DNA of 64,000 nucleotides from Antricoccus suffuscus (GTDB lineage: Bacteria > Actinomycetota > Actinomycetes > Mycobacteriales > Antricoccaceae): positions 1-64,000 of the forward strand of contig NZ_PVUE01000021.1 in the NCBI RefSeq assembly GCF_003003235.1, read 5' to 3'. The notes under the pieces were generated by a model. It did not search any database. It saw only the letters and a program-made list of their open reading frames with translations, and was not told where the DNA came from. The translations under genes were made by a program, and so were the position numbers. Positions 47,004 through 56,469 of this stretch are shown one piece after another (the stretch's first letter is position 1; the number at the start of each line of letters is the position of its first letter).

Positions 47004-47708
47004 GTGTGCGACGTACGACGCGCGACCAGCGCCGGCGGCGTACCGCTGACCGTGTGCGCACCGTCGCACGCTGTACGGCGGGGAGTCGTCGTACTGCATG
47101 AGATCTGGGGCGTCACGCCGAGCATCGGCGCCGTCACCAGACGCCTCGCCGGCGCCGGTTATGCCGTCGCCGCTCCACACCTCTATCACCGCCAGGACAG
47201 CCCGATCCCGGCGCGCGAAAGAGTCAACGATGCGTTGCGATTGCGCCGTACCCTCACCGCGTCCGGAATCGACAGTGACGTCCGCGGCGCGATCGACTAT
47301 CTCGCCGCAGCGGGCGCGACCAAGGTCGGCGTCCTCGGATTCTCGATGGGCGGGACAATCGCGCTATGGGCGGCCGCGCATGCGCCGATCGATGCGGCAG
47401 TGAGCATGTACGGCGGAGGCATCGCGCGGACACGGTGGCGCGGCATCGATTCTGGAACTGCGCTCGCCGCTGACCTCCGAGTGCCGTGGCTGGGACTGTA
47501 CGGCGATGGCGACTCGACGATTCCGGTCGCGCAAGTTGAGCGACTACGGACCGCGCTGAGTGAATCAAGCGTTGACGCTCAGGTCGTTCGCTATCCGGGC
47601 GTAGGGCATGGGTTCGTGCTCGATCCGCTCGCCACCGACTGTGTTCCTGCCGAAGCTGAGGACGCGTGGCGTCGTACCGTCGAATTCTTCGGCAGCCACT
47701 TGGGCTGA
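47004..47708 (+). CDS. Dienelactone hydrolase-family protein
   Basis: 234 aa alpha/beta hydrolase. HEIWGVTP (about 32), nucleophile GFSMGG (about 113; Ser instead of the Cys of true dienelactone hydrolase), Asp in YGDGDSTIP (about 172) and His in GVGHGFVL (about 204). Ester or thioester substrate unknown. GGAGG is about 10 nt before the GTG. Confidence 0.88.
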   Translation: MCDVRRATSAGGVPLTVCAPSHAVRRGVVVLHEIWGVTPSIGAVTRRLAGAGYAVAAPHLYHRQDSPIPARERVNDALRLRRTLTASGIDSDVRGAIDYLAAAGATKVGVLGFSMGGTIALWAAAHAPIDAAVSMYGGGIARTRWRGIDSGTALAADLRVPWLGLYGDGDSTIPVAQVERLRTALSESSVDAQVVRYPGVGHGFVLDPLATDCVPAEAEDAWRRTVEFFGSHLG

Positions 47709-47753
47709 CGCGAACTCGGCGTCGGTCCATACGAATTTCGCGGGCGGTGGGGG

Positions 47754-48206
47754 CTAGGAGCCGGTCGTGCTTCGCCGTTCGACGTTCGTCTTAATGTTGC
47801 CCAGGGAGATGGTCGCCTCCTCGTCGATGCGCTCGATCATCTGCTCCGTCGGAGGTTTGGGCCGTGACGGGTTTTGGATCGTGCGGGTGTACGCCGTCCG
47901 TCCGTCGGTCTCGGCGAACGTGTATTCGGCAACGATCGGGCCGATGAAGTCGGTGTTGGTGCGTGCGACCCAGCGTCGAGGCCGGTCGCAGACCTCGACG
48001 ACCCAGTCCAGCTGGACCTCGCCCTTACTCGTGTGCCACTTCTCGTGAAATGTCTCGTCCGCGACGAGCGGTCGATCCTCACTGTCGATGTGGTGCGAGG
48101 CGGCGATCCACTCCGGCCACGACTGCGGGTTGCTGACATAGTCGAAGACGGCGCCCGCGGGCGCATCGATCTCGATGCTGTGACTGCGTTCAAATGCCGA
48201 GGTCAC
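47754..48206 (-). CDS. SRPBCC-family (START-like) protein
   Basis: 150 aa with the polyketide cyclase/dehydrase-like layout: HSIEIDAPAGAVFDYVSNPQSWPEWI at the start, beta-strands in the middle, a long C-terminal helix. Binds a hydrophobic ligand by family precedent. Its ATG overlaps the AAA ATPase stop by 4 bp, so the two are co-translated. Confidence 0.86.
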   Translation of the reverse strand: MTSAFERSHSIEIDAPAGAVFDYVSNPQSWPEWIAASHHIDSEDRPLVADETFHEKWHTSKGEVQLDWVVEVCDRPRRWVARTNTDFIGPIVAEYTFAETDGRTAYTRTIQNPSRPKPPTEQMIERIDEEATISLGNIKTNVERRSTTGS

Positions 48207-50818
48207 GACTGCTCACGCTCCTTTGCGAAGTTTTCCAGCCACTCGACCTGTTCGGAGTTGAGTGATGGACGGATGTTGTTGCGGGCTCGATCGAAGTCCG
48301 CCTTGGTCACCCGCGGCGCGTCGAGGTCGCGGCGCATCGCGACCAGCGCCGCCTCGCGCACGAGCGCGGCGCAGTCGGCGCTCGAATAGTGCTCGAGCTC
48401 CTTTGCGATGGCCGTGAGGTTGACGCCGCGAGTGATCGGCGTGTTGCGGGCCGAGGCCTTGAGGATCGCTGCTCGCGCGTCGGCGTCCGGCGGCGGCACA
48501 TAGATCATCCGGTCGAGCCGGCCCGGACGCAACAGCGCGGGATCGATCAGGTCAGGCCGGTTGGTGGCACCGATGACGACGACGTTTTTCAGTGCCTCCA
48601 CACCGTCGAGCTCGGTGAGTAGGGAGGCGACGACGCGGTCCGTCGTACCGCCATCGGTGCCTTGACCGCGCGGCGGAGCGAGCGCGTCGACCTCGTCCAT
48701 GAAGATCAGCGTCGGTGACGCTTGGCGGGCTCGCCGGAACAGCTCACGTACGGCGCGTTCACTTTCGCCGACCCACTTGTTGAGTAGCTCCGCACCCTTG
48801 ACGCTCATCACGTTGGTCTGCCCGGATCCGGCGATCGCCTTGACGAGGAATGTCTTCCCGCAGCCGGGCGGTCCATAGAGCAGTACGCCGCGCGGAGGGC
48901 TGATCCCGAGCCGCTCGAAGGTCTCGGGATACTGCAGCGGCCACAGCACCGCTTCGGTGAGAGCTTCCTTCGTCTCGACCATGTCGCCGACGTCGTCGAG
49001 GGTCACGCGCGCGACTTCCAGTGACGACTCGGCCATCGCGGTCGGCCGCACGACCTCCAGCGCGCCGATCAGGTCGGTCTGGTCGATCGTCGGATTGTCC
49101 GACTCGCGCTGCCGAAGGGCGGCACGCACGGACGCCTCGCGCCGCAACGCGATCAGGTCCGCGATGACAAACCCCGGCGTACGGGCCGCTATCTCGTCAA
49201 GGTGTACGCCGCCGGCCAGTGGCACCGGGCGCATCACGGCCTCGAGGATGTCTTTGCGACCGTTCTTGTCCGGCAGCGGCACGGACAGCTGATGATCGAG
49301 TACGCCGGGGCGCAGTAGCTCGGTGGAGACCTCTTCGGGGCGGGCCGTCGTGCAGACGACGGCGACCTTGCTGGCGCCGATGGTGTGAGCGAGCAGGTCG
49401 ATGAAGATCCGTGAGAGTGGCTCCGGTTCGTCGCGTGGAGCGAGCGCCTCGACGTCCCGGATCAGCAGCATCGTGGGGGACTTGTCGGTGGCGTCCTTGA
49501 TCGCGCTGCGCAGGGCATCGGCGGCCGCGGCGGCCTCGACGGCGGCGACCGCGGGCGCGGACAGGTCGACCACGCCGGCGCCGACGGACGCGGCGACCGA
49601 TTGCGCCAGGGTGCTTTTGCCGACCCCGGGTGGCCCGCTGATTAGTACGCCGAGCTGCGCCGTGCTGCCGAGTCGATCGAGCACCTCGGTGTGATGGAAG
49701 CCGAGGTCCAGCCACTCGTAGAGCGAGTGGGACTGTTCCTTTACTCCGGGCAGGTCGGCAATAGTCGGTATGGCCGTCGCGACGGTCCCGGTGTCGGCGT
49801 CATCGGCGACTGTATCGCGCTTGTCCACGTCACTCTGTTCGGCGGTTTGGGCCGGTTTGGCTGCCGGCTTTGCCTTTGTCGCCGACCCGGTTGCGGCCGC
49901 ACCTGACTTCGTGTCAGAGGCCGCGGGCTTTTCCGCGACGACTGCCGGACCCGCGGACGGAGCAGGTGTCGTCGCAGGCAGTGGTACCGCTGCAGGCGGG
50001 GACGGGAGAGGTGAAGACGGTGGCGGCGATGGCGCTGCGGTCACGGTGTATAGCGGGTTGGGCTGCGGCGTCACTTGGCGCACGGACGAATGGTTCGTCG
50101 ATGCCCGGCTAGGCTTCTCTGGCGCCCAGCCCGGTGCGCTGCCACCCCCGCGCCACGACACCGTCGTACCGGCTGTGACCAGTGCGGGGCCCGCAGCATC
50201 GACGCTGGTGACCGTGAGCAGCGTGGTTGTCCACTGCATGCCCATCAGCGCCCGCAACTGCCGCCGCGTGCTGTCGAGGTCACTCTGATCGACCAGTCCA
50301 CCGAGCGAGTTTTCCTGCGGGAGGAGAGATATGTTGTCGCCCGTGGCCACCATCTTGCCTAGCAACGCGCGGCGCAGCATGTCGGGGCTGACGATCCGCG
50401 AAATGTTGGCATCGCCGGCCACCTCGACGGTGCGCGCCTCGGTGAGGTCGATCTTGGCGACCTGGACCGCCGTACCGTCTGCGATCCCGATGTTGCCGAG
50501 TGTGAGGTCGTCGGCCAGCAGAATCCCCGGTGGCACGTCGTTGCCGCCGTCGGCGACGATTGCGCCGGTCGTACGTCGGCCGCCCAGTAGCACCGGGTCC
50601 CACGGTGCCAGGTCGAGCGCCGCAAGCACGTCCTGGTGCATGCGTACGACGCCGCGCCGTGCATCAAGCACGGCGGCGGTCAGGCGAGCAGTGAGCGTAA
50701 GTCCGGTTTCCGACACGTGGTCGAGCGTAGTCGGAACGGGCGCGGCAGCGCCGCCGACCGCAGTCAACTGCTCAGCGGCACGCCTGAGACGTGGTGCCGT
50801 GGAACTTCTGCCGGCCAT
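48203..50818 (-). CDS. CDC48-like double AAA+ ATPase
   Basis: 871 aa, counterpart of mycobacterial Rv0435c. N-domain of double-psi-barrel type (about 30-225), Pro/Ala/Ser-rich linker (about 228-340), D1 (about 350-590), D2 (about 610-850). D2 is complete: GPPGCGKTF (about 650), IFMDEVDALAP (about 705), RPGRLDR (about 766). D1 has Walker A GPPGVGKST (about 393), but Walker B reads LLIRDVEALAP (DE replaced by RD) and the arginine-finger site RPGVLDH lacks the second Arg. D1 probably binds but does not hydrolyse ATP. Hexameric unfoldase role inferred. Confidence 0.92.
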   Translation of the reverse strand: MAGRSSTAPRLRRAAEQLTAVGGAAAPVPTTLDHVSETGLTLTARLTAAVLDARRGVVRMHQDVLAALDLAPWDPVLLGGRRTTGAIVADGGNDVPPGILLADDLTLGNIGIADGTAVQVAKIDLTEARTVEVAGDANISRIVSPDMLRRALLGKMVATGDNISLLPQENSLGGLVDQSDLDSTRRQLRALMGMQWTTTLLTVTSVDAAGPALVTAGTTVSWRGGGSAPGWAPEKPSRASTNHSSVRQVTPQPNPLYTVTAAPSPPPSSPLPSPPAAVPLPATTPAPSAGPAVVAEKPAASDTKSGAAATGSATKAKPAAKPAQTAEQSDVDKRDTVADDADTGTVATAIPTIADLPGVKEQSHSLYEWLDLGFHHTEVLDRLGSTAQLGVLISGPPGVGKSTLAQSVAASVGAGVVDLSAPAVAAVEAAAAADALRSAIKDATDKSPTMLLIRDVEALAPRDEPEPLSRIFIDLLAHTIGASKVAVVCTTARPEEVSTELLRPGVLDHQLSVPLPDKNGRKDILEAVMRPVPLAGGVHLDEIAARTPGFVIADLIALRREASVRAALRQRESDNPTIDQTDLIGALEVVRPTAMAESSLEVARVTLDDVGDMVETKEALTEAVLWPLQYPETFERLGISPPRGVLLYGPPGCGKTFLVKAIAGSGQTNVMSVKGAELLNKWVGESERAVRELFRRARQASPTLIFMDEVDALAPPRGQGTDGGTTDRVVASLLTELDGVEALKNVVVIGATNRPDLIDPALLRPGRLDRMIYVPPPDADARAAILKASARNTPITRGVNLTAIAKELEHYSSADCAALVREAALVAMRRDLDAPRVTKADFDRARNNIRPSLNSEQVEWLENFAKEREQS

Positions 50819-50874
50819 CTCGGGTTAACTAGGGGAGTTGGACGGCGGTCAATACGCCGTACCGAGAGACCGGG

Positions 50875-53742
50875 GTGCGCGTGAGAAGCCTGTCCAGGAC
50901 GAGTCGCATCGTCATTACGGTGCTTGCCGTGATTGTTGTGGCGGGTGGACTCGTGTCATGGCGGCTCATCAGCAACGCCAATCCCGGATACCGCACGGTC
51001 AACTCGATGTTCGGCAGCAACACCTCACCTTCCGTCTTACTCGACACGACGATGTACATCCCCGACAACGCGACGGCAGCGCACCCCGCACCCGCGGTGA
51101 TCGTCGCGCACGGCTTCGGCGGTGACAAGGAGTCCGTGGCCGCCGACGCCAAAGACCTTGCCGCCCGCGGGTACGTCGTGCTCGCATACAGCGCGCGCGG
51201 ATTCGGAAAGAGCGACGGGCAGATCTCGCTCAACGCGCCGGACGCCGAGGTCGCGGACGCGAAGAACCTCATCACGATGCTCGCGCAGCAACCGGAGGTG
51301 CAGAAGGACGGGCCCAACGACCCGAGGGTCGGGATCGTCGGCGCGTCGTACGGCGGCGCGCTCGCGTTGATGACCGCCGGACTGGATGATCGGGTCGACG
51401 CGATCGTCCCGGAGATCACCTGGAACCGGCTGTCACGAGTCTTCTTCCCGAATGGCTCGGGGGTGCTGCCGCATAACGCATTGGCTCCCGCCGCGGTTGG
51501 ACCGGGCGCGCAGGATGTCGCCCCTGGGGTGTTCAAGCGTGAGTGGGCCGGGATCTTCTTCGGGCTGGGAAAGGGCAACGGCATTCCCTCACTTTTGCCG
51601 TCGGCTACCAGCGGCGATTCCAGTGATTCGAGCGGGTCGGGTGGCTCCGGCGCGGCCAGCAAGCCGGGGGCCTCGGATGGCACATTTCCGCTCAACCCCG
51701 CGCTCGAACCGCAGTTGGTGTGCGGGAAGTTCAGCGCGCAGATCTGTCAGGTCTATACCGAGGCGGCGTCGACCGGCACGCTCAGCGCCGCGTCGGTGGC
51801 CGTGCTCGACAAGTCCTCGCCGTACAGCGTCGCGGACAAGATCAAGGCGCCGACCTTCCTGATCCAAGGCCAGAACGACTCGCTGTTCCCACTCAGCGAG
51901 GCGGACGAGACCGCCCGTCAGATCGCGCTGAACGGCACCGACGTCAAGGTCTACTGGACCGCCGGCGGCCACGATGCGGGCGGTGTGGGCGCGACCGACG
52001 ACGAGACCAAGCAGATCCGCGGCGAGGTCGCGGGCTGGTTCGATCACTACCTGAAGAAGACCGGCCCGAAGCCGTCCCTCGACTTCGCCTTCGACCAGGA
52101 GACCGGGTTGTCGGTGCGAGGCGGGCGGCCGGCGATTCGAGTCGAACGCGCCCCGTCGTACCCCGGCGTCCACGACCTCGATGTCGCCACCAAGAGCCTG
52201 ACGGTGTCGGGGACGCCGCAGCTGGCCGTGGCGCCCGCCGGCGGCGTACCGTCGTCGATCTCTACGCTGCCTGGGATCGGCAATTTCGGTCTCGCCTACG
52301 ACCCTCCGGGCCAGGCGGCCGTTTTCACGTCCAAGAAACTGACCACCGCGATGAGTATCGTCGGCAGCTCGTCGATCAAGATCCACGTGTCCGGCGTACC
52401 CGAGGGCGCCGTACTGTTCGCGAAGCTTTACGACGTGCCCGACGGCGGTACGCCGAGCCTGCCCGGGGGCAGCGTGGCGCCGGTCGTCGTACCGCCATCC
52501 GCGCCAGGCGCCGGGGTCGATGTCGACGTTGTGCTGCCGGCCGTTGCGCACCAGTTCGAAACTGGCCACCGACTGCTGGTCGCATTCGCCACCACGGATC
52601 GCTCATACCAAAGCGAACCGCAGCAGAAGGTCATCGGTATCAGCCTTGCCGGCGGGTCGGGTGGCCTCACCTACGCGACGGTCAGCGCGACTCCGGACGC
52701 GGCGCCCGTATCGGATTGGCTCATTCTCCTCGCCATCGTCGTCGGAGCCGGCGTACTCGCGGCGCTCGTGTCGCTGCTATGGCGGCGCCGGCGGCTGCGC
52801 AAGGAGTACGTCGCCTTCGACACGCAGCTGGCCGATGTGCCGCTCGTCGCCGACGGTCTGCGCAAGGCATACAAGGACGGCTTTGTCGCGGTACGCTCGG
52901 TGAATTTCCGCGTCGAGCGGGGCCAGGTGGTCGGGCTGCTCGGACCGAATGGCGCCGGCAAGACGACGGCGCTGCGCATGCTGATGGGCCTGATCCGGCC
53001 GACCGCGGGAGAGCTGCGCGTCTTCGGTCACCACATCAGCCCCGGCAGCCCCGTATTGAGCCGGTTGGGCTGCTTCGTCGAGGGCGTCGGGTTCCTGCAG
53101 CACCTCAACGGCCGGGACAATATCGAGCTGTTCTGGGCCGCAACCGGACGGCCGCTCGAAGACGCCCGCCTCGACGAGGTGCTGGAAATCGCTGGGCTCG
53201 GTGACGCGATCGACCGCAAGGTCAAGACCTACAGCCAAGGGATGCGGCAGCGGCTGGCGATCGCGCAGGCGATGCTCGGCCTGCCGGACCTGCTCGTGCT
53301 TGACGAGCCGACTAACGGGCTCGATCCGCCGCAGATTGCCGAGATGCGCGCCGTACTGCGCTCCTATGCCCGCGACGGCCGGTCGGTGCTCATCTCCAGT
53401 CACCAGCTAGCCGAGGTCGAGCAGACGTGCTCGCACATTGTCGTGATCAACAAGGGCGAGGTTATCGCGTCGGGTTCGGTGGCCGAGGTCGTCGGTGTCG
53501 GTGCCGAGCTCACTGTCGGCGTGGACGACCCCGCGATTGCCGCGCGCCTGATTGACCGGCTCGACGGCGTGATCGTCATCGACCAGTCGGCGACCGAGAT
53601 CGGCGTCGAGATCACCGACGAACACGTACACGCCGCCGACATAGTGGCGGCCCTCGTAACGGCCGGCGTACGGGTCGACAGCGCTGTTCCACGGAGGCAT
53701 CTCGAGGACGCCTTCCTGGCATTGGTGGGTGAGGTGAAATGA
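50875..53742 (+). CDS. Membrane-anchored hydrolase (S15/CocE type) fused to ABC transporter ATPase
   Basis: 955 aa. N-terminal anchor (about 12-32); extracytoplasmic alpha/beta hydrolase (about 60-410) with nucleophile GASYGG (about 156), Asp in GQNDSLFP (about 336) and His in GGHDAGG (about 363), plus an inserted G/S-rich loop (about 240-260); a beta-rich X-Pro peptidase C-terminal-like domain (about 430-600); second transmembrane helix (about 614-636); cytosolic ABC domain with GPNGAGKTT (about 692), YSQGMRQR (about 786) and LLVLDEP (about 806). Start could be GTG 50875 or 50881. Overlaps the permease by 4 bp. One polypeptide thus couples an exported hydrolase to the exporter motor. Confidence 0.92.
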   Translation: MRVRSLSRTSRIVITVLAVIVVAGGLVSWRLISNANPGYRTVNSMFGSNTSPSVLLDTTMYIPDNATAAHPAPAVIVAHGFGGDKESVAADAKDLAARGYVVLAYSARGFGKSDGQISLNAPDAEVADAKNLITMLAQQPEVQKDGPNDPRVGIVGASYGGALALMTAGLDDRVDAIVPEITWNRLSRVFFPNGSGVLPHNALAPAAVGPGAQDVAPGVFKREWAGIFFGLGKGNGIPSLLPSATSGDSSDSSGSGGSGAASKPGASDGTFPLNPALEPQLVCGKFSAQICQVYTEAASTGTLSAASVAVLDKSSPYSVADKIKAPTFLIQGQNDSLFPLSEADETARQIALNGTDVKVYWTAGGHDAGGVGATDDETKQIRGEVAGWFDHYLKKTGPKPSLDFAFDQETGLSVRGGRPAIRVERAPSYPGVHDLDVATKSLTVSGTPQLAVAPAGGVPSSISTLPGIGNFGLAYDPPGQAAVFTSKKLTTAMSIVGSSSIKIHVSGVPEGAVLFAKLYDVPDGGTPSLPGGSVAPVVVPPSAPGAGVDVDVVLPAVAHQFETGHRLLVAFATTDRSYQSEPQQKVIGISLAGGSGGLTYATVSATPDAAPVSDWLILLAIVVGAGVLAALVSLLWRRRRLRKEYVAFDTQLADVPLVADGLRKAYKDGFVAVRSVNFRVERGQVVGLLGPNGAGKTTALRMLMGLIRPTAGELRVFGHHISPGSPVLSRLGCFVEGVGFLQHLNGRDNIELFWAATGRPLEDARLDEVLEIAGLGDAIDRKVKTYSQGMRQRLAIAQAMLGLPDLLVLDEPTNGLDPPQIAEMRAVLRSYARDGRSVLISSHQLAEVEQTCSHIVVINKGEVIASGSVAEVVGVGAELTVGVDDPAIAARLIDRLDGVIVIDQSATEIGVEITDEHVHAADIVAALVTAGVRVDSAVPRRHLEDAFLALVGEVK

Positions 53743-54626
53743 CCGAGTCACAGGCCGCAGGACGCGACGTAGCGGACCGCAGAGGGGCGGCGCCGGGTTA
53801 CGCGCCCGGGCACACGCTCGGCTTCTGGATTGAGGTACGCCGCCAGCTGGGGCGCCGACGTACTCTCGGCGTCTTTGCCTTCATGGCGTTGCTTCCGCTG
53901 ATCTTGATCCTGGCCTTCGCGATCGGCAATCCGGCCGACCTCGGCAGGTCCAGCACGGTCAATCTGGTCGACGTCGCGACCACCGGCGCGCTCAACTTCA
54001 TGCTCTTTATTTTTTTCGTGACGACCGGGTTCTTCCTCGTCATCGTCTTCGCGCTGTTCTTCGGAGACACGGTTGCGAGCGAGGCAGGGTGGGGGAGTCT
54101 GCGCTATCTGCTGGCCATCCCGGTGCCCCGAGGCCGCCTGTTGATGCGCAAACTGCTCGTCGCGTTGTTCTTGTCGTTGGCGGCACTCGCGGTGTTGATG
54201 GCAGTCTCGCTGGTCGCCGGGTGGATCTTTTACGGCTGGCATCCGGTTGGTACGCCGGTCGGCATCGAACTCTCGCCCGGGGCAGCGTCGTGGCGGATCC
54301 TGCTGATCGCGGCGTACATCGCGGTCAACATGCTGATGGTCGGCGCGCTGGCGTTCTACCTGTCGGTGCGCACCGACGCTCCGCTCGCCGCGGTCGGCGG
54401 CACCGTGTTCATCGTGATTGTCTCGTCGATCCTCGGGCAGGTCGATGCGCTCGGCGACCTGCGCAACTGGCTGCCAACGCAGTACAACTTCGCCTGGGTG
54501 GGCATGCTCGGCGTACCCCCGGACACGAGTCAGATGATCCGCGGCGTGTCCTTTGCCCTGGCCTACGCCGCGATCTTGCTCGCGCTTGCCTTCCGGCATT
54601 TCCACAAGAAGGACGTCACGTCGTAA
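53739..54626 (+). CDS. ABC-2 type transporter permease
   Basis: 295 aa, six predicted transmembrane helices, with the EAGWGSLRYLLAIPVPRGRLLMRK segment after helix 2 typical of ABC-2 exporters. Cytosolic N-terminus of about 45 residues. ATGA overlap with the hydrolase-ABC fusion identifies it as that protein's membrane partner; two copies would complete a transporter. Substrate unknown, perhaps peptide or lipid related to the hydrolase. Confidence 0.9.
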   Translation: MTESQAAGRDVADRRGAAPGYAPGHTLGFWIEVRRQLGRRRTLGVFAFMALLPLILILAFAIGNPADLGRSSTVNLVDVATTGALNFMLFIFFVTTGFFLVIVFALFFGDTVASEAGWGSLRYLLAIPVPRGRLLMRKLLVALFLSLAALAVLMAVSLVAGWIFYGWHPVGTPVGIELSPGAASWRILLIAAYIAVNMLMVGALAFYLSVRTDAPLAAVGGTVFIVIVSSILGQVDALGDLRNWLPTQYNFAWVGMLGVPPDTSQMIRGVSFALAYAAILLALAFRHFHKKDVTS

Positions 54627-54676
54627 CTAGGGTCCGGACGGACGACCGCAAGCTCGCAGTTGCGAGATTTCCGACG

Positions 54677-56380
54677 TTAAGCGAGACCCTCGGCGCGCGC
54701 TTCCTTCATGCGATCGGCCATCGCGCTGGAGTTACGCATCGGCAGTTGCTTGACCAACAGCGCAAACAGGAAGCCGACAATCATGACCGGGATCGCGAAG
54801 TGGTACACCGCTTGCATCGCTTCGACGAACGCGTCGAGGATGCCGTCCTTCAGCCCCGGGGAAAGGTGACCGACGCTGTTGATCGCGTCCGTGCTCGCCA
54901 GCAGCTTCTGTAGCTCGTTTGCGGTCACGTCTGGCATCGCGAGAAGCTGTTTGGCGCCCTCGACTTGGGCCTGGCTCACGCCAGGCGGCAGTTGACCGGA
55001 GGCGGCAGCCTGAACCAGCTGGTGTGCCTGTGCGATCTTCTGCTCGATGCCGGGTTTGGCCGCTGCAAGCGGAGCGGCTACCGATGTCACGAACGTGCCG
55101 TTGAGGATGGACCCGAAGATTGCGACGCCCATCGTGCCGCCCAGCTGCCGCATAAACGTCCCGGTCGACGTGACGACGGCGAGGTCCCGCCCGGTGACCG
55201 CGTTCTGAGCGGCCAGCACCAGGTTCTGCATGCAGCAGCCGAGCCCGAGGCCGAGGACGAGCATGTAGAGACTGAACACCCACATCGACGTACCGCGCTC
55301 GACCGTGCTGAACAAGAACATTGCCAGGACCAAGATCGCGGTGCCGCCGACGATGAACATCTTGTACTTGCCGAGCTTGGTGATCAGGTTGCCCGAGCCG
55401 ATCGACGCCGACATGATTCCAACGACCATCGGGATGATCGCGAGGCCGGCTTCGGTCGCGCTGAGCCCCTTCTCGATCTGCAGGTACTGCGAGACGTAGA
55501 TGATCGCGCCGAACATGCCGAAACCGATCACGACGCCGACGATCGTCGTGGTCGTGACTACCTTGTTCTGGAAGATCCGCAGCGGCAAAATAGGATCGTC
55601 GACGCGGAACTCCCACCAGATAAAGATGGCCGTAAGGGCTGCGGCGACGACGAAGTAGGTGATGATCGAGGTCGAACCCCACCCGTCGCTGTTGCCGAAC
55701 TCGAGCGCAAGCAGCAAGCTCGATACCGCGCCCACGAGCAGGGCAGCGCCGAAGTAGTCGATCTTGACCTTCTGGTGGTGATGCGGCAAATGCAGGTGCT
55801 TGACGACGAGGTAGATCGCGACGAGCCCGACGGGGATGTTGACCCAGAAACACCAGCGCCACGACACCGAGTCGGTGAGAAACCCGCCAAGCAGCGGGCC
55901 CACCACAGACGAGAGGCCAAAGACCGCGCCGAAATAGCCCTGGTATTTGCCGCGCTGCCGTGGCGGCACGATGTCGGAGATGATGATGAATGCTAGCGGC
56001 ATGAGACCACCCGCGCCGAGGCCCTGAACGCCGCGGAAGATGATCAGCTGCGTCATGTTCTGGCTGAACGCCGCCAGCACCGAGCCGACCAAGAAGACGC
56101 CGATGCTGAACAAGAAGACCGGGCGCCGACCGAAGATGTCCGAGACCTTGCCGTACAGCGGAGTCGACGCGGTCGCGAGCAGCATGTACGCCGTCACGAC
56201 CCACGGGATCGCCTCAAACGCCTTGAAGTCGCCCGCGATGGTCTTCAGCGCGGTAGAGACAATGGTCTGGTCGAGCGCGGCGAGAAACATGCCGGCCAGC
56301 AGGCCGAACAGGATCGCCATGATCTGCTTGTGCGAGAACTCGCCGGATTCTTCGACGGTCGCGTCAGGTGCGGTGGTCAC
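54677..56380 (-). CDS. MFS drug transporter, DHA2 (EmrB/QacA) family
   Basis: 567 aa with 14 predicted transmembrane helices. Motif ALDQTIVSTALKTIAGDF (helix 1), GKVSDIFGRRPVF (motif A), RGVQGLGAGGLMPLAF (motif B), GPLLGGFLTD (motif C). Proton-driven multidrug efflux. GTG 56380 is chosen from TGGAG 6-7 nt upstream; an earlier in-frame start at 56434 has none. A loop near the C-terminus (about 430-525) is long. Follows marR on the same strand, the usual efflux/repressor arrangement. Confidence 0.92.
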   Translation of the reverse strand: MTTAPDATVEESGEFSHKQIMAILFGLLAGMFLAALDQTIVSTALKTIAGDFKAFEAIPWVVTAYMLLATASTPLYGKVSDIFGRRPVFLFSIGVFLVGSVLAAFSQNMTQLIIFRGVQGLGAGGLMPLAFIIISDIVPPRQRGKYQGYFGAVFGLSSVVGPLLGGFLTDSVSWRWCFWVNIPVGLVAIYLVVKHLHLPHHHQKVKIDYFGAALLVGAVSSLLLALEFGNSDGWGSTSIITYFVVAAALTAIFIWWEFRVDDPILPLRIFQNKVVTTTTIVGVVIGFGMFGAIIYVSQYLQIEKGLSATEAGLAIIPMVVGIMSASIGSGNLITKLGKYKMFIVGGTAILVLAMFLFSTVERGTSMWVFSLYMLVLGLGLGCCMQNLVLAAQNAVTGRDLAVVTSTGTFMRQLGGTMGVAIFGSILNGTFVTSVAAPLAAAKPGIEQKIAQAHQLVQAAASGQLPPGVSQAQVEGAKQLLAMPDVTANELQKLLASTDAINSVGHLSPGLKDGILDAFVEAMQAVYHFAIPVMIVGFLFALLVKQLPMRNSSAMADRMKEARAEGLA

Positions 56381-56469
56381 GAGTGCTCCATGTGAAATGT
56401 AAAGACAGTGGTCGGGTCGGGAGGTGCCTCTCACGCGACGCTCTGAGGACGTGCGTAAAGCGCCTTCGC

